This document shows, piece by piece, positions 37,136 to 45,334 of a stretch of 53,679 bases of DNA. This DNA comes from Alphaproteobacteria bacterium. GTDB taxonomy: Bacteria > Pseudomonadota > Alphaproteobacteria > Geminicoccales > Geminicoccaceae. Every line of letters starts with the position of its first letter. Within the stretch, counting starts at the first letter, position 1. Both the position numbers and the translations under genes were made by a program. Location of the stretch: positions 1 through 53,679 of the forward strand of contig JALUAG010000046.1 of the NCBI GenBank assembly GCA_027045875.1. Reading direction: 5' to 3'. The notes under the pieces were generated by a model. The model saw only the letters and a program-made list of their open reading frames with translations, searched no databases and was not told the origin of the DNA.

Positions 37136-37163
37136 GGAGGGCTTCTGTTGCCCGGCGCCCTCC
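37136..37163 (-). repeat. Hairpin motif copy A, 14-nt loop shared with copy B
   Basis: In minus-strand sense the stem is GGAGGGC/GCCCTCC (7 bp) closing the loop GCCGGGCAACAGAA. The following bases ACTTCACTTTTC are moderately U-rich, so this copy may act as a weak intrinsic terminator of the tmRNA unit. It lies 65 nt upstream of the sspB start. Confidence 0.75.
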
Positions 37164-37171
37164 GAGCCGCG

Positions 37172-37194
37172 CCACGGGCGGATGAGGCCCGTGG
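37172..37194 (-). other. Stem-loop between the two hairpin copies
   Basis: CCACGGGC pairs with GCCCGTGG (8 bp) around a 7-nt loop. It has no U-run on either strand. It separates copies A and B of the shared-loop motif and so may be part of one composite RNA structure. Confidence 0.6.
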
Positions 37195-37201
37195 ACTTGG
37201 T

Positions 37202-37229
37202 GGAGGAGTTCTGTTGCCCGGCCTCCTCC
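37202..37229 (-). repeat. Hairpin motif copy B, 14-nt loop shared with copy A
   Basis: In minus-strand sense the stem is GGAGGAG/CTCCTCC around the loop GCCGGGCAACAGAA, identical to copy A. Stem positions 6 and 7 differ between copies (A-U, G-C here; G-C, C-G in copy A) with both partners changed, so pairing is conserved while sequence is not. It begins about 20 nt after the tag stop codon and may be part of the 3' end of the tmRNA precursor. Confidence 0.75.
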
Positions 37230-37462
37230 GGCCGCGCTTGCCTACAGCTTAGGCAGCGAGAGCCACACGATTGTCGTTGGCACTTGTAAGGTCGGCCCGA
37301 TAACGGCGGTACCATGCCGGGCGAAACCTGCCCCTTTACCGCGCGACGTCGAACCTGTTTCGCCCCCGCATTCGGGGATTTGGTGGAGGCGCCGGGTACT
37401 GCCCCCGGGTCCGCCGCGCCTATTTCGGGCAGGGTTTATCGCCATAGTCGGCCGTCGCCGAC
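37230..37462 (-). ncRNA. ssrA: tmRNA, circularly permuted two-piece form
   Basis: Read on the minus strand, the acceptor piece comes first. It carries a T-arm-like CCGGG-GGCAGTA-CCCGG (37408-37392) and ends CGCCTCCACCA at 37381. A 13-nt linker follows, then the coding piece beginning GGGGGCGAAACAGGTTCGAC at 37367. GGGGGCG pairs with CGCCTCC to form the acceptor stem (one G.U). GTCGCGC (37347-37341) pairs with GCGCGGC (37419-37413) as helix 2. The tag frame and its stop-codon stem-loop (GCCTA/TAGGC) follow. This order, 3' part before 5' part, is the known alphaproteobacterial permutation. A -10 TATATT (37474-37469) with TTGCCG 16 bp upstream sets the 5' end. The 3' end is uncertain and may include hairpin copy B. 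Confidence 0.92.
37249..37281 (-). other. tmRNA proteolysis-tag reading frame
   Basis: GCC AAC GAC AAT CGT GTG GCT CTC GCT GCC TAA encodes ANDNRVALAA and stop. With the alanine carried by tmRNA the tag is AANDNRVALAA, 11 residues. The AANDN start is what SspB recognises, and the LAA end is what ClpX recognises. The stop codon lies in a small stem-loop, as in other tmRNAs. Confidence 0.9.
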
Positions 37463-37582
37463 ACCCCTAATATAGTCCCTTGCCAAAACTCGGCAATGGG
37501 GCGACGAACGGCTCGCCCGGGCGGCGCTCTTCCGCGCAAGCCCGCCGGCCCGACGAGCGAAACCAGTTCACGGATCCTGCCC

Positions 37583-38578
37583 ATGACCCTGACCCGCGAG
37601 CAAGAGCACGAGATCGAAGCGCTGAGGGCCACCCGGCACGAGACCAAGCGGACCACGGTGCCGGCGCTGGAAGAGATCCTCTACAGGCCGCTGCCGGTGC
37701 TCGACCACGGGTTCGTGCGGGTGATCGACTACATGGGCGACGACACCGCCATCGTGCAGGCGGCGCGGGTGTCCTACGGCCAGGGCACCAAGCGGGTGAG
37801 CTCGGACCGGGGGCTCATCAACTATCTGATGCGCAACCGCCACACCAGCCCCTTCGAGATGTGCGAGATCAAGCTCCACATCAAGCTTCCCATTTTCGTC
37901 GCGCGCCAGTGGATCCGTCACCGCACCGCCAACGTCAACGAATATTCCGCACGCTATTCGGTGCTGGATCGGGAATTCTACATTCCCGACGAAGAATTCC
38001 TGCGGCTGCAGAAGGCGCAGCGCAAGACCGCCCCCGCCCAGCTCACCCTGCTCGGGGACGCCGAGTGCCCGCGTCCCGAGGCGACCGCGGCCCAGTCGGA
38101 AACCAACAAGCAGGGTCGGGAGGGGGTGCTGGACGCCGATGCGGCGGCGGCGGTGATCCGCGAGATCCGGCGCGTATCGGCGACCGCCTTCACCGTCTAC
38201 GACAAGCTGCTGGGCGACGAGGAGCATCCGGGCATCGCCCGCGAGCTCGCCCGCATCGTGCTGCCGCTCTCCACCTACACCCAGTGGTACTGGAAGATCG
38301 ACCTGCACAACCTCCTGCACTTCATCGCCCTTCGGGCCGATCCCCACGCCCAGTACGAGATCCGCGCCTATGCCGGGCTGTTGCTCGACATCGTCCGTCG
38401 CTGGGTGCCGCTCACCGCGACCGCCTTCGAGGAATATCGGCTCGGTGGGGCGACATTGTCCGCCACCGCCCTCGAGGTGGTGCGGCGGCTGCTGCGAGGC
38501 GAGCCCGTGACCGCAGAGACGAGCGGTCTCAGCGGACGCGAGTGGCGCGAGCTGCAGGCGCTTTTGGGGCGCGAGTGA
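37583..38578 (+). CDS. thyX: Flavin-dependent thymidylate synthase
   Basis: A 331-residue ThyX, which makes dTMP from dUMP using FAD, NADPH and methylene-tetrahydrofolate. The signature is [23 protein letters not shown] (RHR-x7-8-S-x-R pattern), with [15 protein letters not shown] before it and CQ-type ends replaced by [22 protein letters not shown], all standard. ATG 37583 ([26 protein letters not shown]) is taken as the start although the ribosome site is poor; an ATG at 37496 would add a 29-residue basic leader. It is divergent from ssrA; the AT-rich TAATATAGT at 37468-37476 can serve both directions. Confidence 0.94.
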   Translation: MTLTREQEHEIEALRATRHETKRTTVPALEEILYRPLPVLDHGFVRVIDYMGDDTAIVQAARVSYGQGTKRVSSDRGLINYLMRNRHTSPFEMCEIKLHIKLPIFVARQWIRHRTANVNEYSARYSVLDREFYIPDEEFLRLQKAQRKTAPAQLTLLGDAECPRPEATAAQSETNKQGREGVLDADAAAAVIREIRRVSATAFTVYDKLLGDEEHPGIARELARIVLPLSTYTQWYWKIDLHNLLHFIALRADPHAQYEIRAYAGLLLDIVRRWVPLTATAFEEYRLGGATLSATALEVVRRLLRGEPVTAETSGLSGREWRELQALLGRE

Positions 38579-38582
38579 AGGA

Positions 38583-38765
38583 TCAGCGGAAGCTCGGCGT
38601 CTTGCCGCCGCAGAGGATGACCAGGATCGCGAGGATCACGAAGGTCAGCAGCAGCGACAGCCAGAAGGTCGCCGCGAAGCCGAACAGGAGGGCGATGACC
38701 ACCTGCAGGAGAATGATCGCCAGGGTGAACCACCCGAACGGGCCGATGCCTTCGTCGTGCTCCAT
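38583..38765 (-). CDS. Small membrane protein, function unknown
   Basis: A 60-residue protein with two adjacent hydrophobic helices (FTLAIILLQVVIALLFGFAA and LSLLLTFVILAILVIL) and a short basic tail (GGKTPSFR). ATG 38765 has GGAGGAAGG in front. It converges tail to tail with thyX (4 bp apart). No named family is recognised; the good ribosome site and clean two-helix layout support a real gene. Confidence 0.7.
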   Translation of the reverse strand: MEHDEGIGPFGWFTLAIILLQVVIALLFGFAATFWLSLLLTFVILAILVILCGGKTPSFR

Positions 38766-38993
38766 CACGATCCTTCCTCCGCGCATGTGGGTCGTGGCTG
38801 CGGATAGCGCCTCGCACGACGTTCGCAAGGGGACCAATTGTCTCAGTGATTGTGTTAATCTTGCCACAACCCCGAGGAATGGTCGTCACGGTCTCTCTCG
38901 GCTCTAAACCAAACCGTCAGAGGGTGCGAGTATGCCCCGCGACCTCTGGGCATGTCGCCGAATTGCACGTCATCACGGATCGGAGAAACGACG

Positions 38994-39881
38994 ATGCGCC
39001 TCAAAACCGGTGTTCTCATGGGCGCGGGCATGTTCGCTCTGTCGGCCTGTGCCGGCGGCCCGCAGTTCACCTCGCTGCCCTCCAATCTGGCTCAGTCCTT
39101 CACGGCCGAGCGGGTGATGAAGGAAGCGCGGTCCGTGCAGGCGCCGGCCGATGTCTATCGGGCCACGCTGTACGCGGAATATCTCCGCTACGCGGAGTAC
39201 GAATACGGGCCGATGATGGACTACGGTGATGCCATCTTCCACGCTCGCCGGGCGATCGCCGCGGCGGGTGGTGAGGCGGTGGCGCCGCAGGCGGTGACCG
39301 ATCGCATGGAGCCGGCGGACGCGGCCGACGAGCTCAACGCCGCCCGGCAACGGCTGATGGCGGTCCTGCAGGGCGGCGGTCCGCAGAAGGCGCCGGAAGC
39401 GACGGCCAGGGCGCAGGCCGCGTTCGACTGCTGGCTCGAGCAGCAGGAGGAGAACTTCCAGCCGGACGACATCGCCTCCTGCCGTCAGACCTTCATGGAT
39501 AACATTCAGGCCGCCGAGGCCGCGCTCAAGCCGCCGGTGCCACCGACCATCACCCTCGCGGCCGACGTGCTGTTCGATTTCGACAAGGCGGTGATCAAGG
39601 AGGCCTTCAAGCCCGAACTCGACCGCATCGCCGAGCTCCTGCGGCAGAATCCGGAGGTGCGCGTGTTCGTCGATGGCCACACCGACACCGCCGGACCGGC
39701 CGCCTACAACATGGAGCTCTCGAGGCGGCGCGCCCAGGCGGTGGCCGACTATCTGATCGGCCGCGGCATCGACGCCGACCGGATCACGGTACGTGCCTTC
39801 GGCGAGACGGAGCTGGCGGTGCCCACGCCGGACGACACGCCGGAGCCGCGCAACCGGCGGGTCGAGATCCGCAAGCGCTGA
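38994..39881 (+). CDS. OmpA-family peptidoglycan-binding lipoprotein
   Basis: A 295-residue outer-membrane lipoprotein. The signal peptide ends in the lipobox LSAC (Cys19), so the mature protein is lipidated. The middle (about 40-185) is helical and Ala-rich and contains a Cys pair. The C-terminal OmpA domain (about 190-295) has LFDFDKAVIKEAFKPELDRIAELL, VDGHTDTAGPAAYNMELSRRRAQAV and EPRNRRVEIRK, the peptidoglycan-binding motifs. It is monocistronic, followed by a 16-bp hairpin. It resembles Pal-like and OmpA/MotB-domain lipoproteins but has a longer N-terminal region than Pal. Confidence 0.9.
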   Translation: MRLKTGVLMGAGMFALSACAGGPQFTSLPSNLAQSFTAERVMKEARSVQAPADVYRATLYAEYLRYAEYEYGPMMDYGDAIFHARRAIAAAGGEAVAPQAVTDRMEPADAADELNAARQRLMAVLQGGGPQKAPEATARAQAAFDCWLEQQEENFQPDDIASCRQTFMDNIQAAEAALKPPVPPTITLAADVLFDFDKAVIKEAFKPELDRIAELLRQNPEVRVFVDGHTDTAGPAAYNMELSRRRAQAVADYLIGRGIDADRITVRAFGETELAVPTPDDTPEPRNRRVEIRKR

Positions 39882-39906
39882 CCGTCGCACTCGGTTTGCC
39901 GGAACC

Positions 39907-39941
39907 GCGGACACCGCGTGGCGTCGCCACGCGGTGTCCGC
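39907..39941. terminator. 16-bp perfect hairpin between convergent genes
   Basis: GCGGACACCGCGTGGC and GCCACGCGGTGTCCGC (39907-39922 with 39926-39941) pair completely around GTC. There is no T-run on either side, so it is either a bidirectional transcription block or an mRNA 3'-end stabiliser for the OmpA gene and the opposing membrane-protein gene. Confidence 0.65.
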
Positions 39942-39944
39942 CGT

Positions 39945-40313
39945 TCAGAGGCCCGAAAACCGGGCGAGAAGGCTCGCCAGCCAGAGTGCGGTGGCGCAGA
40001 CGAAGGTCGCCTCCGCATAGCGGCGGAAGGTCGCCTGCAACACGTCGGCGACGATGCGCTGGGCGCGATCCGCGGGCAGCCTGGGTGGCGGTTCCAGCAT
40101 CAGCCACAGTTCGGTACGCTTGTAGGGCTTGTGGGGGGCCCGATAGGCCTTGACCATCAGTACTGCCCACATCACGAGGGTCAGCACGGCGCCGGTCCGC
40201 AGTGCCAGCACCGGCTCGGCCGAAAGGCCGGCCACGGTCAGCAGGATGGCCAAGGCACCGAATCCCACGGCGCGACGCACCGACAGATCCGCTGCCCGTT
40301 CGATCCGGTTCAC
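39945..40313 (-). CDS. Conserved membrane protein, function unknown
   Basis: A 122-residue protein starting with GTG 40313. Two central hydrophobic helices (AVGFGALAILLTVAGL, VLALRTGAVLTLVMWAVLMVKAY) are followed by a cytoplasmic-looking segment HKPYKRTELWLMLEPPPRLPADRAQRI and a third hydrophobic stretch at the C terminus (ATFVCATALWLASLLA). It follows the YggT-like gene by 22 bp on the same strand. No function can be assigned. Confidence 0.75.
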   Translation of the reverse strand: MNRIERAADLSVRRAVGFGALAILLTVAGLSAEPVLALRTGAVLTLVMWAVLMVKAYRAPHKPYKRTELWLMLEPPPRLPADRAQRIVADVLQATFRRYAEATFVCATALWLASLLARFSGL

Positions 40314-40335
40314 GGTCTTGCGACGACCAGCCTCG

Positions 40336-40656
40336 CTAGCCGGTACCCGCCACCGATGCCGGCAGGACCGGCGCCAGTCCCATCCGATACAATAGCACCC
40401 AATAGGCCAGTCGCGCGAGATAAAGCCAGAACACGGCCACGAGAGGCAGCAGCGAATCGGGGACGAAGCCCGGCGTGATCCATGCCGTCGCCCGCAGCAC
40501 GGGGTCGGTGATGCGCCGGAAGAAGCGCCAGATGTAGTTGTCCCAGTCGGCGGGAACGAAGAAGCCCAGCACGAAGCGGCCGAGCATGGTGTAGATCACC
40601 GCCGCCACCAGGTAGTTGGGAAGGTGGAAATACCAGTATTGCAGGAGGAAGCCCAT
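40336..40656 (-). CDS. YggT-like integral membrane protein
   Basis: A 106-residue protein with hydrophobic stretches at about 13-33 and 65-88, and the motif FRRITDPVLRATAWITPGFVPDSLLPLVAVFWLYLAR, which resembles the YggT-family hallmark (TDPxLRPxRxxIPP followed by a hydrophobic helix). ATG 40656 is behind GGAGGAAG-like purines. It lies 85 bp downstream of the symporter gene on the same strand. The biochemical role of the family is poorly defined; some members affect osmotic tolerance or cell division. Confidence 0.7.
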   Translation of the reverse strand: MGFLLQYWYFHLPNYLVAAVIYTMLGRFVLGFFVPADWDNYIWRFFRRITDPVLRATAWITPGFVPDSLLPLVAVFWLYLARLAYWVLLYRMGLAPVLPASVAGTG

Positions 40657-40741
40657 TTCTCGCCCACCTCGCAGGCGCCCTCACGGAAGCGGGGCGGAGC
40701 ATGCGCCCCGCCCCGCCGGCCGTGCGCCCCTCGGCCGGAGC

Positions 40742-42583
40742 TTACTCGGCCTTGCGTGCGTCTTCCATCAGCACCTCGCCGCGCGGGATGCGCAGGGCCT
40801 CGACGAACTCCTGCATTTCCCGCGAGGGCTCCGGGGTCATCTTGCTGACCACCCAGGTGACCAGGAAGGCGACCGGCATGCCGAACAGCGCCGCCGAGAT
40901 GTTGTTGACGCCGAACCATTTGGGCATGCCGTAGAAGCGGGTGGCGACGATGTAGAACAGGGCCACCCCGAAGCCGGCGATCATCCCGGCGATGGCGCCC
41001 TGGCTGTTGCAGCGCTTCCACAGGACGCCGAGGACGAGAGCCGGAAACAGGCCCGACGCCGCCAGGGAAAAGGCCCAGGCGACGAAGGTGAGGATCCCGG
41101 CCGGTGCCGCGATGGCCAGATAGGCGCCGAGCAGGGCCACCGCGATCAGGAGCACCCGGGCCACGGTCAGCCGCCGCCGCGTCGAGGCGGTATGGTCGAT
41201 CATCTTGTAGTAGATGTCGTGGCTCAGCGCGTTGGCCATCGCCAGCAGCAGCCCGTCGGCGGTGGAGAGCGCGGCGGCCAGGCCACCGGCGGCCACCAGA
41301 CCGGCGATGACGTAGGGCAGGCCGGCGATTTCCGGGGTGGCAATGACGACGACGTCCTTGTGGATGCCGAAATTGGCGTAGTTCAGGGTGTCGACGCCCG
41401 CCGCCTGGCAGGCCCTGAAGAGGGCGTCGGCCGAGGCCGCCGCCTCGCCGCAGACGGTCACCAGCCCGATCTTGCCGTAGAGGAACACCCAGCCCGGCAG
41501 CTGCTTCACCGCCTCCAGGGTGGAGATGTCCTTGCCCAGCACGTTCTCGAAGATCTCGAGCTTGGCGAAGGCGGCATAGGCGGGCGCGGTGAAGTAGAGG
41601 ATGAAGATGAACAGCAGTGCCCAGCCGACGGACTTGCGCGCCTCCCGCACCGAGGGGGTGGTGAAGAAGCGCATGATGACGTGCGGCAGCGAGGCGGTGC
41701 CGATCATCAGCGACAGGATGAGGGCGAAGAAGTTGAGCGGGTCGTAGTTGGTGAAGGGTTCGACATGGGCCTTGACCCCCTCGAGATATCCGCCCGGACC
41801 GCCGAACTGCTGCTCGAGCTCGGTGATGCGCTGCAGGATCTGGCCGTACATGAGCTCGGGGATCGGCACCCCGGTCATCTGGGCCGACAGCAGGATCACC
41901 GGGATCAGATAGGCGATGATCAGCACGATGTACTGCGCCACCTGGGTCCAGGTCACCGCCCGCATGCCACCCAGCATGGAGCAGACGAGAATGCCGACCA
42001 GGCCGACGAAGATACCGGCCTCCTTGGGGATGTCGAGCAGGCGGGAGGCGATCACGCCGGTACCGGTGAGCTGGCCCATGAGATAGACCAGCGAGCAGGT
42101 GAAGAGGATGATCACGCCGATCAGGCGGGCCACGTTGCCACCGTAGCGCGCGGCCAGGAAGTCGGGCACCGTGTAGGCGCCGAACTTGCGCAGGTAGGGA
42201 GCGATCAGCACCGCCACCAGCACGTAACCGCCCGTCCAGCCGAGCACGAACGCGAGACCGTCGTAGCCCAAAGCGTAGAGCGACCCGGCCATGCCGATGA
42301 AGGAGGCCGCCGACATCCAGTCGGCCGCCGTCGCCATGCCGTTGTAGAAGGCCGGTACGCGCCGACCCGCCACGTAGTATTCGGAAACGATGGTGGTCCG
42401 CGAGAGGATGCCGATGCCGGCGTAGACGCCGATCGTCAAAAAGACGAACAGATAGCCGATGATACGGTTCGGCACCCCGAGCTGTTCGAGGATCGCGAGG
42501 ACGATCACGAAGCCCAGGAAGGCGCCGGTGTAAATGCCGTAGATGCGCCCGAGATTCGCGATGAACGCGTCTTTCTGCTGCAT
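40742..42583 (-). CDS. Sodium:solute symporter large subunit (VC_2705/ActP-like)
   Basis: A 613-residue SSS-family transporter with about 13 hydrophobic segments. It has the SSS motifs GRRVPAFYNGMATAADWMSAASFIGMAGSLYALGYDG, PDFLAARYGG and GGMRAVTWTQVAQYIVLIIAYLIPV, and ends in a charged tail. An extra loop of about 100 residues (about 255-400) is typical of the VC_2705 subfamily, which works with a small partner protein. The small subunit gene lies directly upstream (16-bp gap). The substrate is probably a short carboxylate such as acetate, by family resemblance. Confidence 0.92.
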   Translation of the reverse strand: MQQKDAFIANLGRIYGIYTGAFLGFVIVLAILEQLGVPNRIIGYLFVFLTIGVYAGIGILSRTTIVSEYYVAGRRVPAFYNGMATAADWMSAASFIGMAGSLYALGYDGLAFVLGWTGGYVLVAVLIAPYLRKFGAYTVPDFLAARYGGNVARLIGVIILFTCSLVYLMGQLTGTGVIASRLLDIPKEAGIFVGLVGILVCSMLGGMRAVTWTQVAQYIVLIIAYLIPVILLSAQMTGVPIPELMYGQILQRITELEQQFGGPGGYLEGVKAHVEPFTNYDPLNFFALILSLMIGTASLPHVIMRFFTTPSVREARKSVGWALLFIFILYFTAPAYAAFAKLEIFENVLGKDISTLEAVKQLPGWVFLYGKIGLVTVCGEAAASADALFRACQAAGVDTLNYANFGIHKDVVVIATPEIAGLPYVIAGLVAAGGLAAALSTADGLLLAMANALSHDIYYKMIDHTASTRRRLTVARVLLIAVALLGAYLAIAAPAGILTFVAWAFSLAASGLFPALVLGVLWKRCNSQGAIAGMIAGFGVALFYIVATRFYGMPKWFGVNNISAALFGMPVAFLVTWVVSKMTPEPSREMQEFVEALRIPRGEVLMEDARKAE

Positions 42584-42599
42584 GGTCCGCCCCCCGGTC

Positions 42600-42857
42600 T
42601 CAGTCCTCGGCGACGCCGAATTCTTCGTCGATCTTGTTCTGGCGATGGGCGTACCAGAAGATGATCGCGACGAAAGCGATCAACGAACCCTGCGCGGCCA
42701 TGTAGAAGCCGAGCGGGAACCCGAGGAAGGAGATCTGGTTGAGGGCCTTGACGAAGAAGTGGATGAAAAAGCCGAAGAAGAACCACAGTACGAGGACCGT
42801 TATCATCAGGTTGCGCGATCGGGCCCAGTACTCGGTCATCTGACCAGGAGAAGGCAT
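42600..42857 (-). CDS. Sodium/solute symporter small subunit (DUF4212)
   Basis: An 85-residue protein with two transmembrane helices (LMITVLVLWFFFGFFIHFFV and FYMAAQGSLIAFVAIIFWYA) separated by NQISFLGFPLGF, the DUF4212 signature, with a short YAHRQNKIDEEFG tail. The start at ATG 42857 is chosen because GGGGAG is 9 nt upstream; a TTG at 42866 is the alternative. It is always paired with a VC_2705-type large subunit, which follows here. Confidence 0.92.
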   Translation of the reverse strand: MPSPGQMTEYWARSRNLMITVLVLWFFFGFFIHFFVKALNQISFLGFPLGFYMAAQGSLIAFVAIIFWYAHRQNKIDEEFGVAED

Positions 42858-43114
42858 GTCCGGCAACTCCCCTACGTTGGCGGATCCGCTCGACCGCCGG
42901 CCCGGGAATGCGTCCCGGGCGGCCTCCCTTACGAAATGCCGTGCGCCCGGCCGCGAGGTCAGGCACCGGCACGGTGATACTTATGCCATCCCGGAACGGG
43001 ACCGTCGTCCGGACTGCGGCAATCTGTCATCCCGGGGCTTCCGGGATCTGGTCGGCGACAAAACGCCGCATCATGTTCCCCGCGAGAACGGACCGTCCGT
43101 GGCGTGAGAGCGGA

Positions 43115-43747
43115 ATGCTCGCGAAGCTGATCGCATCCGTATTCGGAAGAAGACGCCCGCGCATCGGGACCCTGGGCGAGCTGGGGGAGACCATGGCCGC
43201 ACGGACCGCCTTCGTCTCGCAGAAGGTGACGCTGGACTACTGCCGGGCGCGGGCCGCCATGCACTGGCAGAAGCTCCTGGGCGAGAAGCCGTTCCTGGAC
43301 GCTCTCGAATACTGCCGCTGGGAGGCCTATGCGGCGGTGCTCGGCGACGTGGCGGAGGTGGTCCAGATCTATCTGCGTCGTGCCGGAGCCCCGGAACCGC
43401 CGCTGCCGGAGGTGCTGACCGATCTCGCACGGTCGGCGCTCCTGCGCCATCCCGTGCCCTCCCATCGCGACGACTGGGAGGATGTGGTGGACGCCGTCCG
43501 CGCGCGGCTGCAACGTGCCAACCTGGCGGCGCCGCGTCCGGTGCATCTCGTGGGTACCGTCTCGGCGGAGCGGGTGTTCGAGGTGCTGCCGATCCACAGC
43601 TCGGTGCGGCGGCACGACAAGGAGGTGGTGAGCAACAGCCTGCGTTTCCTGCTGGTGCGCTTCTACGGCGACCTCGAACAGGAGGTCGACGGCCAGGCGA
43701 TCGTCGCCGCCATCGAGGACGGCGAGGCCTCGCAGGCCGCGACGTAG
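43115..43747 (+). CDS. Conserved hypothetical protein
   Basis: A 210-residue soluble protein (MLAKLIASVFGRRRPRIGTLGELGETMAARTAFVSQKVTLDYCRARAAMHWQKLL...). No signal peptide, membrane helix or catalytic motif is seen. It is mainly helical by composition, with repeated W/Y-R-A patterns and a C-terminal Glu-rich end. ATG 43115 follows GAGAGCGGA. The 257-bp upstream gap, shared with the divergent symporter operon, contains short hairpins at 42901-42919 and 43029-43047. I do not recognise the family. Confidence 0.75.
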   Translation: MLAKLIASVFGRRRPRIGTLGELGETMAARTAFVSQKVTLDYCRARAAMHWQKLLGEKPFLDALEYCRWEAYAAVLGDVAEVVQIYLRRAGAPEPPLPEVLTDLARSALLRHPVPSHRDDWEDVVDAVRARLQRANLAAPRPVHLVGTVSAERVFEVLPIHSSVRRHDKEVVSNSLRFLLVRFYGDLEQEVDGQAIVAAIEDGEASQAAT

Positions 43748-43857
43748 CCCGTACCACGGCGGGCGGAGGGCGCGGCGATCGCGCGACCGTGAATGGACAA
43801 GCCGGGGGTGGAGCCGAAGCTGGGCGCGGATGGCGGATCTCGGCAGGGAGACGGCGG

Positions 43858-44856
<999 letters not shown>

Positions 44857-44882
44857 GTGCGGTTCCCGTTTTTCGCGCGAAG

Positions 44883-44905
44883 TCCGCGGGTGATGATCCC
44901 GCGGA
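44883..44905 (+). terminator. Hairpin downstream of msrP, weak terminator
   Basis: TCCGCGGG/CCCGCGGA, an 8-bp perfect stem with a 7-nt loop (TGATGAT), 27 bp after the msrP stop. It is followed by GGTTGCTTTAG, a poor U-tract, so termination may be inefficient or Rho-assisted. Confidence 0.5.
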
Positions 44906-44990
44906 GGTTGCTTTAGCATTACCTGACATGTTTCTCCTGCGATCACAGACGCTTGACGTGCGCTGCCGTCGGGCTCAAACTCGTGATCGG

Positions 44991-45019
44991 AAAAAAAGAG
45001 CCGGGTCCGAAGACCCGGC
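44991..45019 (-). terminator. Strong minus-strand intrinsic terminator with UUCG loop
   Basis: In minus-strand sense the stem GCCGGGTC/GACCCGGC closes a TTCG tetraloop (a very stable UUCG in RNA) and is followed by TC and seven Ts. It ends transcripts coming from the right, either the candidate small RNA (from about 45158) or the Mrr-like gene 316 bp upstream. Confidence 0.92.
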
Positions 45020-45158
45020 CAAGTAGATCAGGGAGGCTAAACGTCTGGGAGTGAGGCAGACCCGGCGGGTCTCCCTCGCCCCGGACCTTGCGTCCGGGGG
45101 ATCGCCGGCGAAGCCGGCGACGGGCAGAACGGCCCAGAGCCACCGTCCTGCTGCACCG
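44991..45158 (-). ncRNA. Candidate small RNA with four tandem hairpins (about 165 nt)
   Basis: Read from the right, the order is TCGCCGGC/GCCGGCGA (45120-45102, 3-nt loop), CCCCGGAC/GTCCGGGG (45099-45079), AGACCC/GGGTCT extended by GAGG/CCTC across one mismatch (45077-45053), then the UUCG terminator. A -10-like TACTAT lies at 45170-45165 with no good -35, but palindromes sit about 48 bp upstream of the inferred start, as for an activator site. No open frame fits. It could instead be the long 3' untranslated region of the Mrr-like gene. Confidence 0.45.
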
Positions 45159-45198
45159 CAATAAATAGTACGAAACGTGATGGATGGCCAGAGGTATC

Positions 45199-45227
45199 GC
45201 GTAAACTTTTACGCATGCCTCGCATGC
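45199..45227. promoter_or_regulatory. Nested palindromes, likely operator
   Basis: GCGTAAA-CT-TTTACGC (45199-45214) is a perfect 16-bp palindrome. It shares its last two bases with a second one, GCATGC-CTC-GCATGC (45213-45227). The block lies between the end of the Mrr-like gene and the candidate small-RNA promoter. Two contiguous dyads suggest one or two dimeric regulators. Confidence 0.55.
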
Positions 45228-45334
45228 AGGAATGTCGCAGCTGCCGGACCGGCCGCTCGGACGGCGGAGGCCGCGCCACCGCTTGGGCCCCACGCGTCGA
45301 TTCCCTGCCGGGATCAGAGATTCTCGAAATAGTC

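Larger units (their letters stand above)
44857..45334. other. 478-bp gene-free stretch between msrP and the Mrr-like gene
   Basis: No convincing protein gene. From left to right it holds a hairpin after msrP (44883-44905), a minus-strand terminator (44991-45019), three further hairpins (45053-45077, 45079-45099, 45102-45120), an AT-rich -10-like patch (45161-45170) and nested palindromes (45199-45227). A minus-strand 80-codon frame (45037-45279) crosses these structures but lacks coding character. Confidence 0.75.

Noticed and set aside
42901..43047. Structured RNA in the symporter/hypothetical gap
   Set aside because: Two 7-bp GC-rich hairpins are seen, but such short stems are common in this composition and there is no terminator or promoter pattern around them.
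44920..45000. tRNA-like segment or plus-strand promoter near 44950
   Set aside because: No T-arm or acceptor pairing fits a tRNA, and the TTGACG-like hexamer has no matching -10.
45037..45279. 80-codon minus-strand frame in the msrP/Mrr gap
   Set aside because: It runs through four hairpins and has no recognisable protein features; the RNA structures explain the region better.
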